From: Hypericum androsaemum
Taxonomy: Eukaryota > Streptophyta > Magnoliopsida > Malpighiales > Hypericaceae
Assembly (NCBI GenBank): GCA_963995505.1
Contig: OZ023186.1
Location: forward strand, 15,073,570 to 15,137,569
Length of the DNA: 64,000 nt
Direction: 5' to 3'
Position 1 is the stretch's first letter, and every line of letters begins with the position of its first letter. Shown piece by piece: positions 44,525 through 55,392 of the stretch. The translations under genes were made by a program, and so were the position numbers. Below the pieces are notes generated by a model. That model was given only the letters and a program-made list of their open reading frames with translations, did no database searches and was not told the origin of the DNA.

Positions 44525-46189
44525 CTAGGGAAAGATGGTAGATCATGGAGAAGTTTTTCTTGGTAAAGTTCGATGGATCAATGAATTTTGGGTTATGAAA
44601 AAGGTATGTCAATGATCTTTTGGTACAACAAAGGATGGTTACCGTACTCTCAGAGAAGAAACCTGAGAAGATGGAGGAACAAGAATGGAAAAAGTTGGAG
44701 GCCACGGTTGTGGTGAGGATTTGCTCATGCTTGGCAGATGATGCGATGTATCATATCATAGATGAGGAGTCACCAACTAGGGTTTAGAAGAAAGTGGAGC
44801 ATAGGTATATGTCAAAATCTCTGTCAAACAAGTTTTATCTTAAGCCAAGATTGTACGGGCTTAAGATGATGGAAGACTCAGATTTGAGCCAATACATTAA
44901 TGGTTTTAATCAATTTGAGAGTGATTTGATAAGGGTTGATGTGAAGTTTGAGTGTGAAGCTTGACAAAGCATTTTTGCTGCAGAATTCCTTACCAAGTTC
45001 TTACGAGAGTTTGGTTACAACTCTAACTTGAGGCAAAAAGTCCTTGGTATTGGAGGATTATCACTAGTGCTTACTGGGGTTTCATCAACGAAAGAAAGTC
45101 GGTAATAAACGAGAAGAATGGCTAGTTATGAGGGGAAACCATGATTGTAGATAAGGAAAATATGGAAAAAGATCCAAGTCGGGGTCAAAGAGGTTCAATG
45201 GAAATTGTTTAAAGTGCAGAGAAAATAGGCACATGAAGAAGGATTGTCCAGGAAGAACTAGGGATCGTGATAGATCAGGTTCTGTGAATATAGCCTCATA
45301 TTCTGACGGATCATGAGAATGTTGTGTGGGTTTAGATATGTCAAAGGTACAAAGGAATTTGATCTTATTAGGAGCCTTGAATTATAATGGGTATGGCTAT
45401 AAGATTGAAGGTTGTCTAATAGAGGTGGAGAAAATGCTAAGGTAGGGACGAAACATGAAAGAGAACACTTACATGTTGGTGGAAAATACTGTTATAGGTA
45501 GAGTCACATCGAAGAGTTGACAAAGGCTCAAGTTATATGTGGTTAGATCGTATGAAGGAGCGAGGTCTTGACACGAATAGGTTGAGTGCAGCTAAGAGAG
45601 TTCTTGAAATAGAGATTCACGGAGATAAGGTTAGTAAGACTCGATTGTTATCTAAAGGCAAATGAAATACAAAGGTGTTGGGTAGGTCTGGTATTGGAAA
45701 TGTAAAAACATTGGTAATGATGGGTGAATCAGGTGTTATCTCACTTAATGGCTAGCAGTGGAGTTTGTGATATGTCAATGGTTCTATTGGGTGGAACATA
45801 AGGCTGCCCAGTGTATGTTATGACTTGTAGCATTAGTTTGGGACAAAGAGAACTAGGTTCAACAAGGAACAAGTTCGAGATTACGAAGTATGAGGGTGAC
45901 CGAAAAAATAGAGGTATGTCTATTGGTCACAAGGTTTGATTCTGCATGGAAACTTGCATGTAGGGGTTCAATGAAGGTTGTAGGGAATACACCAAACAAG
46001 TTTGGGAGATGCTCGAGTTTGGGGGATATCCCCAAGTGATTGGACAAAGGTGGAGAGAAGTAAATATGGTTTTGATGACGATAAAAGGGATTAAAGTTCA
46101 AGTATTTTTCCATCAATCATTGACCTTCATGTGACTTTCCATTGATGATCCTCAGCCAGATGAGCGATGGTGATTTTAAACAAATATTT

Positions 46190-46330
46190 GATAGCCTTTC
46201 GGTCTAAATTTAAAGACGTCATAAGCTACAAAATTGTAGATATATTTTTTACATTTTCAAAGCAACTTGAATTGCCTTAATCCAACACCGAACTAAGAAG
46301 TCATGGTTGTTCTACCAAAACCCATTGACC
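46190..46330 (-). repeat. relative of the 176-bp tandem unit
   Basis: Read on the minus strand, AATTCAAGTTGCTTTG, TATATCTACAA and an ATGACGTCTTTAAATTTA stretch parallel GATTCAAGTTGCTTTG, GTATATCTACAA and ATGACTTCTCCAAGTTTG in the unit at 17.8 kb. Confidence 0.5.
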
Positions 46331-46655
46331 CCCAAGGCGACGGTCGAAGGCAAGCATCAATGATCTTGTTAAGATGGTTGACTGTAGGACTCGTCTATTG
46401 TACCAAAATGAGAGACCACAATACCTCTTAACTTTACCTTTTCGATTTTCATAGCCGCAAAAATTGCCTCAATTCGAGGCTCGAGTCAAAAGATATGACC
46501 AATTTACCATTTCCCGATGACCCTCAATGATAAAACTAGTACCGAGATTTGAATTCTTTGTTTGACCATCTTCTAAGCCAAATTAGGCAATGCCTTAGAA
46601 ACATGAAGTTGGAGATCTACTTGACGGCCGTAAGAATCACCTTATTCTGAGATTT

Positions 46656-46960
46656 GAGTCCAACCTACCTCGAGGGAAGCTAACCTGACCTGAGGATATC
46701 CAAGTTGACTTGTCCTGAGAAAATCAACCCTCAAGCTGTCATGAGGGTAGTTTGGCTGACCAACCCAGACAGAACTCAACCTGACCTAGGGGAACCCAAT
46801 CTGCTTTGAGGGAAGCCAACCTGACGTGAGTGAAGCCAACCTGCCTTGAGGTAACCCAACCTGACTTGAGGGAACCCAACCTACTTTTAGGGAAGCTAAC
46901 CTGACTTGAGGGAACGCAACCTGACCTAAGGTGACCCAACTTGACTTTAGGGAGCCCACA
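46656..46960. repeat. 20-bp minisatellite
   Basis: A unit close to CCTGACTTGAGGGAACCCAA repeats about nine times from 46780 to 46955, with more degenerate copies back to about 46656. The unit is not a multiple of three, so the ORFs across it repeat only every 60 bp and are probably not real. Confidence 0.85.
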
Positions 46961-47269
46961 CAAGGTAAATTGACGTCCAAACTCGAATACTTCAATGATT
47001 ACTTTGGTTGACCCATGCTCAAAGACATGACATTCTCACACTTTAACAAGTTGACATTTAAATAAATAATGAAGCTCCATTTCGAGTTAGATTTCTCCTA
47101 ATACATGAATATCGTCAAACATTTAATATCAATGTGTTTTCAATAACTCATGAGATGTTCATTATTCCCGTAATTTAAATTCTCATTGGTATTGTTACTA
47201 ATGTAAACAAATAATTCTGCAAGAACCTCCATAGGATATCATCTCCAATGTCGGTGGAACTTTGATTGC

Positions 47270-47950
47270 GAAGACCTTCTTCCCATTCAACATTTATCCG
47301 CCCGACGGCTACATATTCCAGACTGAACTCTTCTCCAAAACCCAATCAAAAATTTACCGACCGGTCCACCAAGAAAAGCAAAGAAACTGGTCCACCTTGC
47401 AAACAGGTATCTCGCTTGTCCCAACTCCAATCCTACTTGCAGTCAACCCCCTCCCACCACCACCACCACCACCACTCCCACCTCCACCACCTGCACCACC
47501 ACTACCTCCACCTTCCCTCCTCCTCCTCTTCCTCCTCCTCCCCCTCCCCCTCCTCTAGTCAGTCGCCCCCGACCTCTCCTCGTCTCACCGGATCTCATTT
47601 CACTGGTGTTTTGCTCTCACCGGGACTCGCCACGCCGGAGCAAGCCTCGCCTAGTCGTCGTTTCTCACTCTCTCTCTTGTACGGCGTCTACCTCTGTCCC
47701 GTCCACCAATTTTCTTGATCCTGCATTTTCCTCACCAGATTCGACCACCTACTTGTCGGATTCAGCCACCTCCCGCTCCCAGGCGCTTTCCGTTCCTCCA
47801 GCGAGGTACCCTCGGGTTGGTCGCTTAGGCTTCGCCGTCATTTGCTAGTCCCCGTCAGCAGCTGCTGGATCCTGGCCCAACCACTCGTATACTCGCCCCC
47901 TAAACGGAGCCCCAACAGGGTTGGTCTTCGTCGACCTCCCCTCCGGTGGT
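47270..47950 (+). other. GC-rich polyproline/pyrimidine segment, origin unclear
   Basis: Unlike its AT-rich surroundings, this block is C-rich on the plus strand with overlapping ORFs (47262-47558, 47266-47718, 47606-47848) and composition resembling the 5' end of the LINE ORF1 at 27.4-27.8 kb. It may be a LINE 5' fragment or captured gene sequence; no domain was recognised. Confidence 0.35.
47451..47560 (+). repeat. CCA/CCT pyrimidine-rich tract
   Basis: About 110 nt of CCACCA units passing into TCCTCCTCC and CCCCTCCCCC. The lower strand is almost pure purine in the second half. It encodes polyproline in one frame and His/Ser runs in another. Confidence 0.85.
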
Positions 47951-48267
47951 GCTTTCTTTTTAAAACCAAGAACTAGGATAAAAACGAAAATGAAAGCTTC
48001 TATAAATACGAATACTCCTAATATATCGAAACTCAGTGCCCACGGATAAAAAAAATCTGCTTCAACATCAAAAACGACAAAAATGAGAGAAAAGATATAA
48101 TAACGGATTCTAAATTGTAACCAATTGCTTTTATTTAAATTTTTATTAGCTCTAATCTATTTTTAATTTCTTGTCTATGTCGTTCTATGTTTGCTTATTG
48201 GGTACTAGTGTGCATCTTTTACACACTCGTGACTATTTCGATCTTGGTTGGACTCGTCCGGCCTCTC

Positions 48268-48833
48268 TTCGGGTATGCCTAAGGTATAACGAAAGTCTCT
48301 TCGGAGATATTTGCACATTGTTGCATAGCTGATGTAACTTTGTACCTGTTAACTGTCTGTTTGGTCAGCATTGGTTTGGTTTGGTTTTTCTTCATGCTGC
48401 CTTTGGAGTTCTTCTGCACTATGTACCCCATCTGTTATTTTACGCTTATGTCTTGTTTTATTATCCATGTATTTACTTTCAGTCTTATAATTCTATTCTC
48501 AATTTTTTCGACATAATATATGAATATAGTTTTTCCCTAAAAAAATCCCATTCGGGTATGCCTAAGGTATAACGAAGGTCTCTTCGGAGATATTTGCACA
48601 TTGTTGCATAGCTGATGTAACTTTGTACCTGTTAACTGTCTGTTTGGTCAGCATTGGTTTGGTTTGGTTTTTCTTCATGCTGCCTTTGGAGTTCTTCTGC
48701 ACTATGTACCCCATCTGTTATTTTACGCTTATGTCTTGTTTTATTATCCATGTATTTACTTTCAGTCTTATAATTCTATTCTCAATTTTTTCGACATAAT
48801 ATATGAATATAGTTTTTCCCTAAAAAAATCCCA
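48268..48833 (+). repeat. tandem duplication, 283-bp unit, two copies
   Basis: Copies 48268-48550 and 48551-48833 are almost identical, each starting TTCGGGTATGCCTAAGG (first copy CTTCGGGTATG) and ending in TTTTTCCCTAAAAAAATCCCA. Each contains the same 50-odd-codon frame (48381, 48664). The end resembles a LINE 3' tail. Near identity implies a recent event. A third, diverged relative of the last 60 bp lies at 53152-53215. Confidence 0.92.
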
Positions 48834-48855
48834 TTTGCGGCAGAGTCGGTGCTAG

Positions 48856-49151
48856 CGGGGGTGGATTTGGTGGGGACTGGGTTAGTCCCCAAATATGGGG
48901 ACTAACTCAAACCAATATCACTACACATATAAACCAATATCACTTCACATGCAAACCAATATCACTTCATAAGTAAACCAGCGTCTTCTAAACCAATATT
49001 ACTTCACATGCAAACCAATATCACTTCACATGCAAACCAATAACACCTGATAGGTTATTGACCATCAGATTTAAAGATAATCAAATCTGACGGCCCAAAA
49101 TATAGTCCCCACCTATGGACAAATTTTCTTTAGTCCCCACTCAATCCGATC
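48856..49151. mobile_element. 296-bp TIR element with internal 22-bp repeats
   Basis: GGATTTGGTGGGGACT near the left end is inverted as AGTCCCCACTCAATCC at the right end. A perfect 10-bp direct repeat TCGGTGCTAG flanks it (48846-48855, 49152-49161). The interior repeats AACCAATATCACTTCACATG about seven times. No coding potential. Duplication length suggests a Mutator-like MITE. Confidence 0.75.
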
Positions 49152-49675
49152 TCGGTGCTAGAAAGTCTCCGGTATAAAATATAGATGCGGCATGTTTCCC
49201 CTAAAAAAAAGAAAGTCTCCCGTATTAAATACTCAATAAAACTCCCATACCAACCTTTGTTGGGTCATGTTTCCTATTTAAATATATGGCTGGTAGGCCT
49301 TGTTTCGCTCAACAAAAACAAAAACCTTTGTTGGATCATTAAATTATCCTTTCTTTTTCTGCGTAGAAAAAAAATCCTAAAAATTATTCATTAAAGAACC
49401 CGTTCTATCTGTTTTTGAGAAGAATGATGCAAATACGGAAAAAGAAAAATACATAGATAAAGTATGAAGACAATAAAATAGAAGATGAAAATCAATCCGA
49501 AAATAACAGAATGAAATGGATTGAAACGAAGAAAGTACGAAAAATTACAAGAATCAACTTCCGAAGCGGAAAAATTGTCTCGTAGATATTTAATGCATCA
49601 CGCAAATCCCATCTTAGTTCTATTTTCCTATCAGTTCCACTTCCGTTTAAGAACTTCCCTCCCATATCCCCCCAT
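49152..49675 (+). promoter_or_regulatory. orphan copy of the 4CL-like gene's upstream region
   Basis: Colinear with 54832-55312 just upstream of the acyl-CoA ligase gene: AAAGTCTCCGGTAT, ATCATTAAATTATCCTTTCT, AGTTCCACTTCCGTTTAA and CTTCCCTCCCATATCCCCCC occur in the same order and spacing. It stops 80 bp short of the corresponding start codon position, where a truncated copia LTR begins. A 60-bp A-tailed insertion at about 49264-49323, flanked by ACCTTTGTTGG repeats, is unique to this copy. No ligase coding sequence follows. Confidence 0.8.
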
Positions 49676-49679
49676 CAGT

Positions 49680-50252
49680 CATAATTAATACATTTGGCCT
49701 AAGCTGGAAGGCCCAAGCTGAGGATAGGAGAACCATTATCACATCAAAAATTGCAAGGGATTTTTCTCTGTTTATAAGGAGAAGCTCCAAGCTGGTGTAA
49801 CATTAAATGTTCTACCTGAAGAGCTGACCGAGGCTGCCTTTGAGGATGGTGTGTAGCACGAGCACGAGCACGCGCACACGCACGCGCGTGTGTGCATTAC
49901 GCATTGAACGCAGGTTGCAATGGGCGCTTTGTGGCGCACTTCGCACTTCGCACGTGTGCAAGCTCGAATGAAGAGGCACGAAGGGCTGAAACATCCCGAA
50001 GATTTTCAAACAGCCGAAGGGTTGCGAGATTCCTCACGAAGGAGTACGAGCGAAGGTCTTTCCCCTCGGTGCGTGAAGGATCCAGAAATAACCGAAGAGG
50101 TGCGTGAAGGGCAACTTGTCTGATGGCCGAATGGGCGCGTCCCCTCGGATGTGCAGGCTGCCACACTCGTGCCCCCTCGGACTGCCTGCCTCCTCTCCCT
50201 CCGCAGCCTATAAATAGGCCTCTCTCCCTCATTTGCATCTCACCCCACTACA
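49680..50252 (+). repeat. truncated 5' LTR of the second copia
   Basis: Matches 52185-52884 of the 3' LTR with gaps, for example GCCCAAGCTGAGGAT, GGTGTAACATTAAAT and CCTCCGCAGCCTATAAAT (TATA-like). It lacks the first 13 bp and the last 215 or so. The GAGCAC repeat near 49858 differs in length from the partner. Confidence 0.85.
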
Positions 50253-51579
50253 AAGCTGATGGATCAATCGATAAGTACAAAACTCGGTTGATAGCTAAAG
50301 GGTTCAAACTGAAGGAAGGATATGATTTCTTTGACACATATTCGCCAGTCACAAGAATCACATCTATTAGAGTGCTCATAGCTATTGCAGCACTCTATAA
50401 ACTCGAGATATATCAGATGGATGTAAAAATAGCTTTCCTAAATGGAGAACTAGAAGAGGAGATATATATAGAATAACCTGAAGGGTTTGTTATCCCCGGA
50501 CAAGAACATAAGGTATGCAAGCTGGTCAAGTAACTGTATGGGCTGAAACAGACGCCGAAATAGTGGCATGAGAAATTTGATAGAATAATGATGTCAAATG
50601 GATTTAAGATCAATGAGTGTGATAAATGTGTATACATTAAAGACACACTTGATGCTTACGTAATTGTATGTCTGTATGTAGACTACATGCTAATCACGGG
50701 AAGCAGTAATGATCTTATCGTAAAAACTAAGAACATGTTTAAGAATAACTTTGACATGAAAGATATGGGTCTAGCTGACATCATACTAGGGATTAAAATC
50801 TCTAGGACAACTGAAGGAATTGTCTTGTCACAATCTCACTAAGTTGAGAATGTACTCAAGAAATTCGATACTTTTGACAAACCTCCGGCTAAGACTCTAG
50901 TAGACCTGAGTCTACACTTAGCTAAAAATAGAGGGGACCCAGTATGTCAACTAAAGTATGCAAGAATCATTGGGAGCCTGATGTACTTGAAAATTTGTAC
51001 ACGCCCTGATATTGCATACTCAGTTAGCAAGCTTAGTAGATTTACGAGTAATCCAGGACCAGACCGCTGGCTAGTTCTGGAAAGGGTTCTAAAGTATCTA
51101 AAATATGTCATGAACCATGGCATACTTTATACTAGATATCTAGCTGTATTAGAAGGACACAGTGATGCAAATCGGATGTCGGACACTAAAGACTCCAAAT
51201 CTACTAGTGGTTATGTGTTCACCATAGGTGGAGGAGCTGTGTCCTGAAAATCCTCTAAACAAATGTGCATAGCTCGATCTACCATGGAGTCGGAGTTTAT
51301 AGCACTAGATAAAGCTAGAAAGAAGCTAAATGCCTCAGAAACTTCCTAGAGAATATTTCATGTTGGAACAAGCCTGTGCCCTCTGTATTGATACATTGTG
51401 ATAGCATGTCTGCAATCGAGAGAGCACAAAGTACAATGTACAATGGTAAGTCTCGACACATCCGTAGGAGACATAACACCATTAGGCAATTGATCTCTGG
51501 TGGTATAATTATCATTGATTATGTAAAGTCCAAGGACAACATAGCTGATCATTTGATGAAAGAAATCAACCGAGATTAA
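50253..51579 (+). pseudogene. copia RT/RNase H remnant
   Basis: Readable in order: [116 protein letters not shown], and MESEFIAL. These are the successive RT and RNase H motifs of copia. Stops at about 50475, 50532, 50562, 50842 and 51247 and a late frameshift make it a pseudogene. Confidence 0.88.
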
Positions 51580-52161
51580 ATGTATAACGCAGTAAGGAGA
51601 ATGAGGTTAAAACTTACACATTAAAGAACGTTCATAGCGGTAACTCAACCATAATGAGTGAAGATCCCACAAACTTGGTTCAATGAGAAAACTAAGTTAT
51701 GGATGGTTCAGATGATTACTTAGAACCTATCCCATTCTCAGAAGCTGCCCAAGTGCGAACCTGCAGAGGTGTGGTAAAGTTAAGCGTCTACGCTTTTAAT
51801 AATTCATATACCAGAAAAAGGTAGAGTATAGTTGTATACTCTTGATGGGAGATCACCTATATAAGTGTGAAGTAAGGTCGCTTCAAATGGTAAAACACTT
51901 ATGAATCCAAGATAAGGTCCATGACCGAAATGGACACAACGTGAGAACCAAGGGATATTAGAGATATCATTGTGTAAATATTATTTTCTTGGTTTACATA
52001 AAAAAGCTGACCAGTTCAAGACATCGTGTTCACTGAGCAGCAAGTAAATCCGATAATATCTTACTACAGAAGGTTCAAAGCCGTAAGCTACCTATCTCGA
52101 TGCAATGATATTTCATCAGAATCTTTCTTAAAAGTGTCAGCATGCATTAATCATCATTCAT

Positions 52162-52170
52162 GTGGGAGAT
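52162..52170 (+). other. polypurine tract of the second copia
   Basis: GTGGGAGAT directly precedes TGTTGGAATAAATGC, the start of the 3' LTR, as in many plant copia elements. Confidence 0.85.
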
Positions 52171-53100
52171 TGTTGGAATAAATGCATAATTAATGCATTT
52201 GGCCCAAGCTGGAAAGCCCAAGCTGAGGATGGGAGAACCATTACCACATCAAAAATTACAAGGAATTTTTTCCTGTTTATAAGAAAAAGCTCCAAGCTGG
52301 TGTAACATTAAATATTCTACCTGAAGAGCTGACCAATACTGCCTGTGAGGATGGTGCGTAGTACCATCCGAGTACGAGCACGAGCACGAGCACGAGCACG
52401 TGTACGTGCTCATATACGTGCACGCACATTAGAGGCAAATCGCATGGTGCATTGGAGGCAGGTCGCAATGGGCGCTTTGTGGTGTACTTGGCACTTCGCA
52501 CGTGTGCATCGTTGCGAGGAGCTGAAGGAGCTTCAAAGTTTTGCCAAAGCTCGAAAACCACTCAGGATGCTCGAACGAAAAGGCACGAAAGGTTGGAACA
52601 TCTAAGAGATTTTCAGACAGTCGAAAGGTTGCGAGATTCCTTGCGAAGGAGTGCGAGCGAAGGTCTGTCCTTCCGAACGATCACAACCTGCTCTGGGCAC
52701 ACCTGGAAAGATCCAAAAATAACCGAAGAGGTACGTGAAGGGCAACTTGTCTGATGGCCAAATGGGCGCGTCCCCTCGAATGTGCAGGCTGCCACACTCG
52801 TGCCCCTCGGACTGCCTGCCTCCTCTCCCTCCGCAGCCTATAAATATACCTCTTCCTCTCATTTGCATCTTACCCCACTACAACTTGCATAAACATTCAT
52901 TAGCAATTGTGGGCTTTCTTTCCCTCTATAAGAAAGTTTCAAATATCCAAGGTTCGCCTGAAGCTTCGAGGGTCGTTGTGCTACGAACTCGGAAGCAGCC
53001 TAGTCGTTGTATCTTTGGACGATTGCCGCAGCCCGTAAGCACTGAATACGAGGCAATCTCGTCTTACTGAGAAAGAGTCTAACTCTTGCCTCGACTTACA
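52171..53100 (+). repeat. 3' LTR of the second copia
   Basis: Starts TGTTGGAATA and ends ..CGACTTACA; about 930 bp. Contains a GAGCAC/ACGTGC-rich variable tract near 52375-52425 and a TATA-like CCTATAAATATACC near 52848. Confidence 0.8.
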
Positions 53101-53235
53101 AGATCCTAATTAAGTACACCACCTCTGACAAAGAACTTCATCATTGTAATTTTATTCTCGATTTTTTGGACGTAATATATGAATGTAATTTTCCCCCCAA
53201 AAAAAATGCCACTTGCGGCATAGTTGGTGCTAGAA

Positions 53236-54829
53236 GCTCAGAGCTCCCAAGTCTTCGGGGGTTTAGGTTTTAAAGATTTTCATCTCTTTAACCTGATCCT
53301 TTTTGCTAAATAAGCGTGGAGACTTTTCTCCAACCAATCGTCTCTTTGCTATAAAATACTTAAAGAAATTTACTTTCCTGATGGGGACATTCTGATTGCG
53401 ACGAAAGGTAGCAACCCCTCCTGGATCTGGAACATCATTAGGGAGGGGGCTTCGACCCTGAAATCTGGTCTTTTCTCTAGAATAGGTGATGGTAAAAATA
53501 CTAATATTTGGGCGGATCAGTGGATCAATTTATCTCCCTCTAACTATATCATGTCTACCCCTCCTGCTAATTGCCAATTGAATTCGGTGGCTGATCTTAT
53601 TAATATTAATACTAGGGATTAGAATTGGAATTTACTGCGTAATGTTTTTTCGCCTAGTGAAATTTCGGCTATTTCCAAAATTCGGATTGCTGCCCCGGAT
53701 ATCCCTGATAAAATTGTGTGGAAATCGACCAAGGATGGTCGCTATTCTGTCAAGCAGACTTTCTGAAATCTAATATTATGAGTCGGAATGTTAGTATTGT
53801 GGCTAGTTCTAGTAACACTTCTTATGATCCTGGGATTTGGAAATCGTTATGGAATCTTAGAGTCGCCCCTAATGTTAGAAACTTTATTTGGAGACTACTT
53901 ATAAATGGTATTTTTGTGTCCTCAAACTTAAATAAACGTCATCTTAGTCCTTCTTCTTTATGTGCGGTTTGCTCTGTTGATGATGAAAATATTATGCATT
54001 TCATGTTTAAGTGTTCTCATGCTAGAGCTGCCTGGTTGGCTTCTTCGTTTAACTATCGTTCTTTGGATATGCATTTTACAAATTTTAAGGACTGTTTGTG
54101 TATGTTACGCAAATCTTTAGTGTTAGATCGATAGCCATATTATCTATCATCTCATGTATTTATGTTGGTCGATTTGGTGTGCCATAAATAAGTTTTTTTT
54201 AGGGTAATCACATTGATCCAACTTTCACTCCCAACCGTGCTAATGACAATTGTTTGGAATTCTTGCAAGCAAACAAACCTGATATTGTTCCACTTTTGTC
54301 CCCTTCTTCGTGGATTGCCCCGTTAGCAGGCTCCGTGAAGCTCAACTCTGATGCGTCGTGGATTGACTCATTTTCCAATGCGAGTTCGGCGGTCATTGTT
54401 AGAGACTCCTGTGGCCATATTACAGCTGGTCAGACTCAAATTTTCAAGACTTCGACACCATTGGAAGCGGAGCTTGCGGCCATCTCGAAGGCTGTTTCAA
54501 TGGTGTCAACGAACTTCAAAGATATTTCCTCCGTTATTAAGACGGATTGCCGGGTGACTTTTGTCTACATCACTGACCCGATGTCTACTATTGATTGGAG
54601 CCTAGAATATTTTGTAATAAAGATTAAAAAAATTCTTGCTCTTTTATCTCATTGTTCTCTCCTAAACATTTTTAGAACTCAAAACTCTGTAGCGGATTGG
54701 CTTTGTCGTCAATCACATCTTCAACTTTTACCCTCGGATTGGGTTAATTACCATCCGGAATAGCTCGATGTGCTTATTTACTCGGATTTTCTGACCTAAT
54801 TTAATTGTTAACTTTGTTCAAAAAAAAGA
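53236..54829 (+). mobile_element. LINE 3' fragment: zf-RVT and RNase H
   Basis: In the plus direction: SWIWNIIREGASTLKSGLF-like RT end (53440), RIGDGKNTNIWADQW, a zf-RVT part (PNVRNFIWRLL, CAVCSVDDENIMHFMFKC, 53718-54134), then RNase H (54254-54763) with KLNSDASW, LEAELAAISKAV, IKTDCRVTF and SVADWLCRQ. Frameshifts separate them. It ends in an A run at 54822-54829. It separates the sequence related to 48.8 kb from the ligase promoter, so it inserted into that upstream region. Confidence 0.85.
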
Positions 54830-54831
54830 AG

Positions 54832-55392
54832 AAAGTCTCCGGTATTAAATATAGATGTGGCATGTATTCCTTAAAAAAAAAGTCTCCGGTATTAAATACT
54901 CTATAAAACTCCCGTACCCACCTATCTCGGATCGGGTCATTAAATTATCCTTTCTTTTTCTGAGTAGAAAAAAACCCAAAAAATATTCATTAAAGCACCA
55001 TCCTATCTTTGTTCGAGAAGAATGACGCGGATACGAAAAAGAAAAATAAATAGATAAAGTATAAAAATAATAAACAGAAGATAGAAACCAATCCAAAAAT
55101 AACAAAATGACATGGGTGGAAGAAAAAAAGAGCAGACTTAAAATTACAAAGAATTAACGTAAAGTAAAAAATTGTCGAGATAAACATCGAATAATAATAA
55201 ATTAATAACAACGAGGTTACGTGATAAACCCACCGCAAATCCCTCTTAGTTCCATTTTCCTACCAGTTCCACTTCCGTTTAACAGCTTCCCTCCCATATC
55301 CCCCCCCTCGTATCCATTTTCCTTGCAAGAACGAACCCAAAAAAAAAAAAAGAAATCTTCTTCCATTCGTCGAGGAGCTTGTTTCGTTAGGG
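54832..55392 (+). promoter_or_regulatory. promoter and 5' leader of the acyl-CoA ligase gene
   Basis: Sequence between the LINE A-tail and the start codon. A CTATAAAAC phrase at 54901 could be a TATA box, though it is far from the ATG; the orphan copy has CAATAAAAC there. A TACGTGA (ACGT core, 55218) lies nearer to the gene. Leader from about 55240 is pyrimidine-rich (TTCCCTCCCATATCC). Confidence 0.45.

Larger units (their letters stand above)
43760..46130 (+). mobile_element. Tnt1-like copia remnant: LTR, PBS and gag
   Basis: An LTR-like leader (about 43760-44512) with ATATAAAGACATG and AATAAAATATCTCATTCTCT phrases is followed by a PBS at 44513-44524 and a gag frame. This has the Tnt1-type signatures MSKSLSNKFYLKPRLYGLKM (near 44810) and a zinc knuckle CLKCRENRHMKKDCP (near 45215; the usual Gly before His is Arg). 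Further on, GYGYKIEGCLIEVEKM and ENTYMLVENTVIG mark the GAG-pre-integrase region. Numerous stops are present; integrase, RT and the 3' LTR are missing. A MITE interrupts the LTR at 44092-44487. Confidence 0.75.
49680..53100 (+). mobile_element. Ty1/copia element with LTRs, most of the body deleted
   Basis: A truncated 5' LTR (49680-50252) is joined directly to the middle of RT (50253), followed by RT, RNase H, a polypurine tract and a complete 3' LTR (52171-53100). PBS, gag, protease and integrase are missing. Stops interrupt the RT, and the catalytic YVDD reads YVDY (near 50676). LTR end at 53100 is chosen for the terminal CA and could lie up to 35 bp further. Confidence 0.85.

Noticed and set aside
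44400..44705. 101-residue minus-strand ORF opposite the Tnt1-like gag
   Set aside because: It crosses the MITE boundary and lies antisense to gag; no domain.
46739..46995. CRISPR-like spacing of a 20-bp repeat
   Set aside because: Units are contiguous with no unique spacers, and the genome is a plant's; it is a minisatellite.
47262..47718. Polyproline and His/Ser-rich ORFs as an extensin-like gene
   Set aside because: Low-complexity readings of a CCA/CCT tract; no signal peptide or SPPPP-type repeats.
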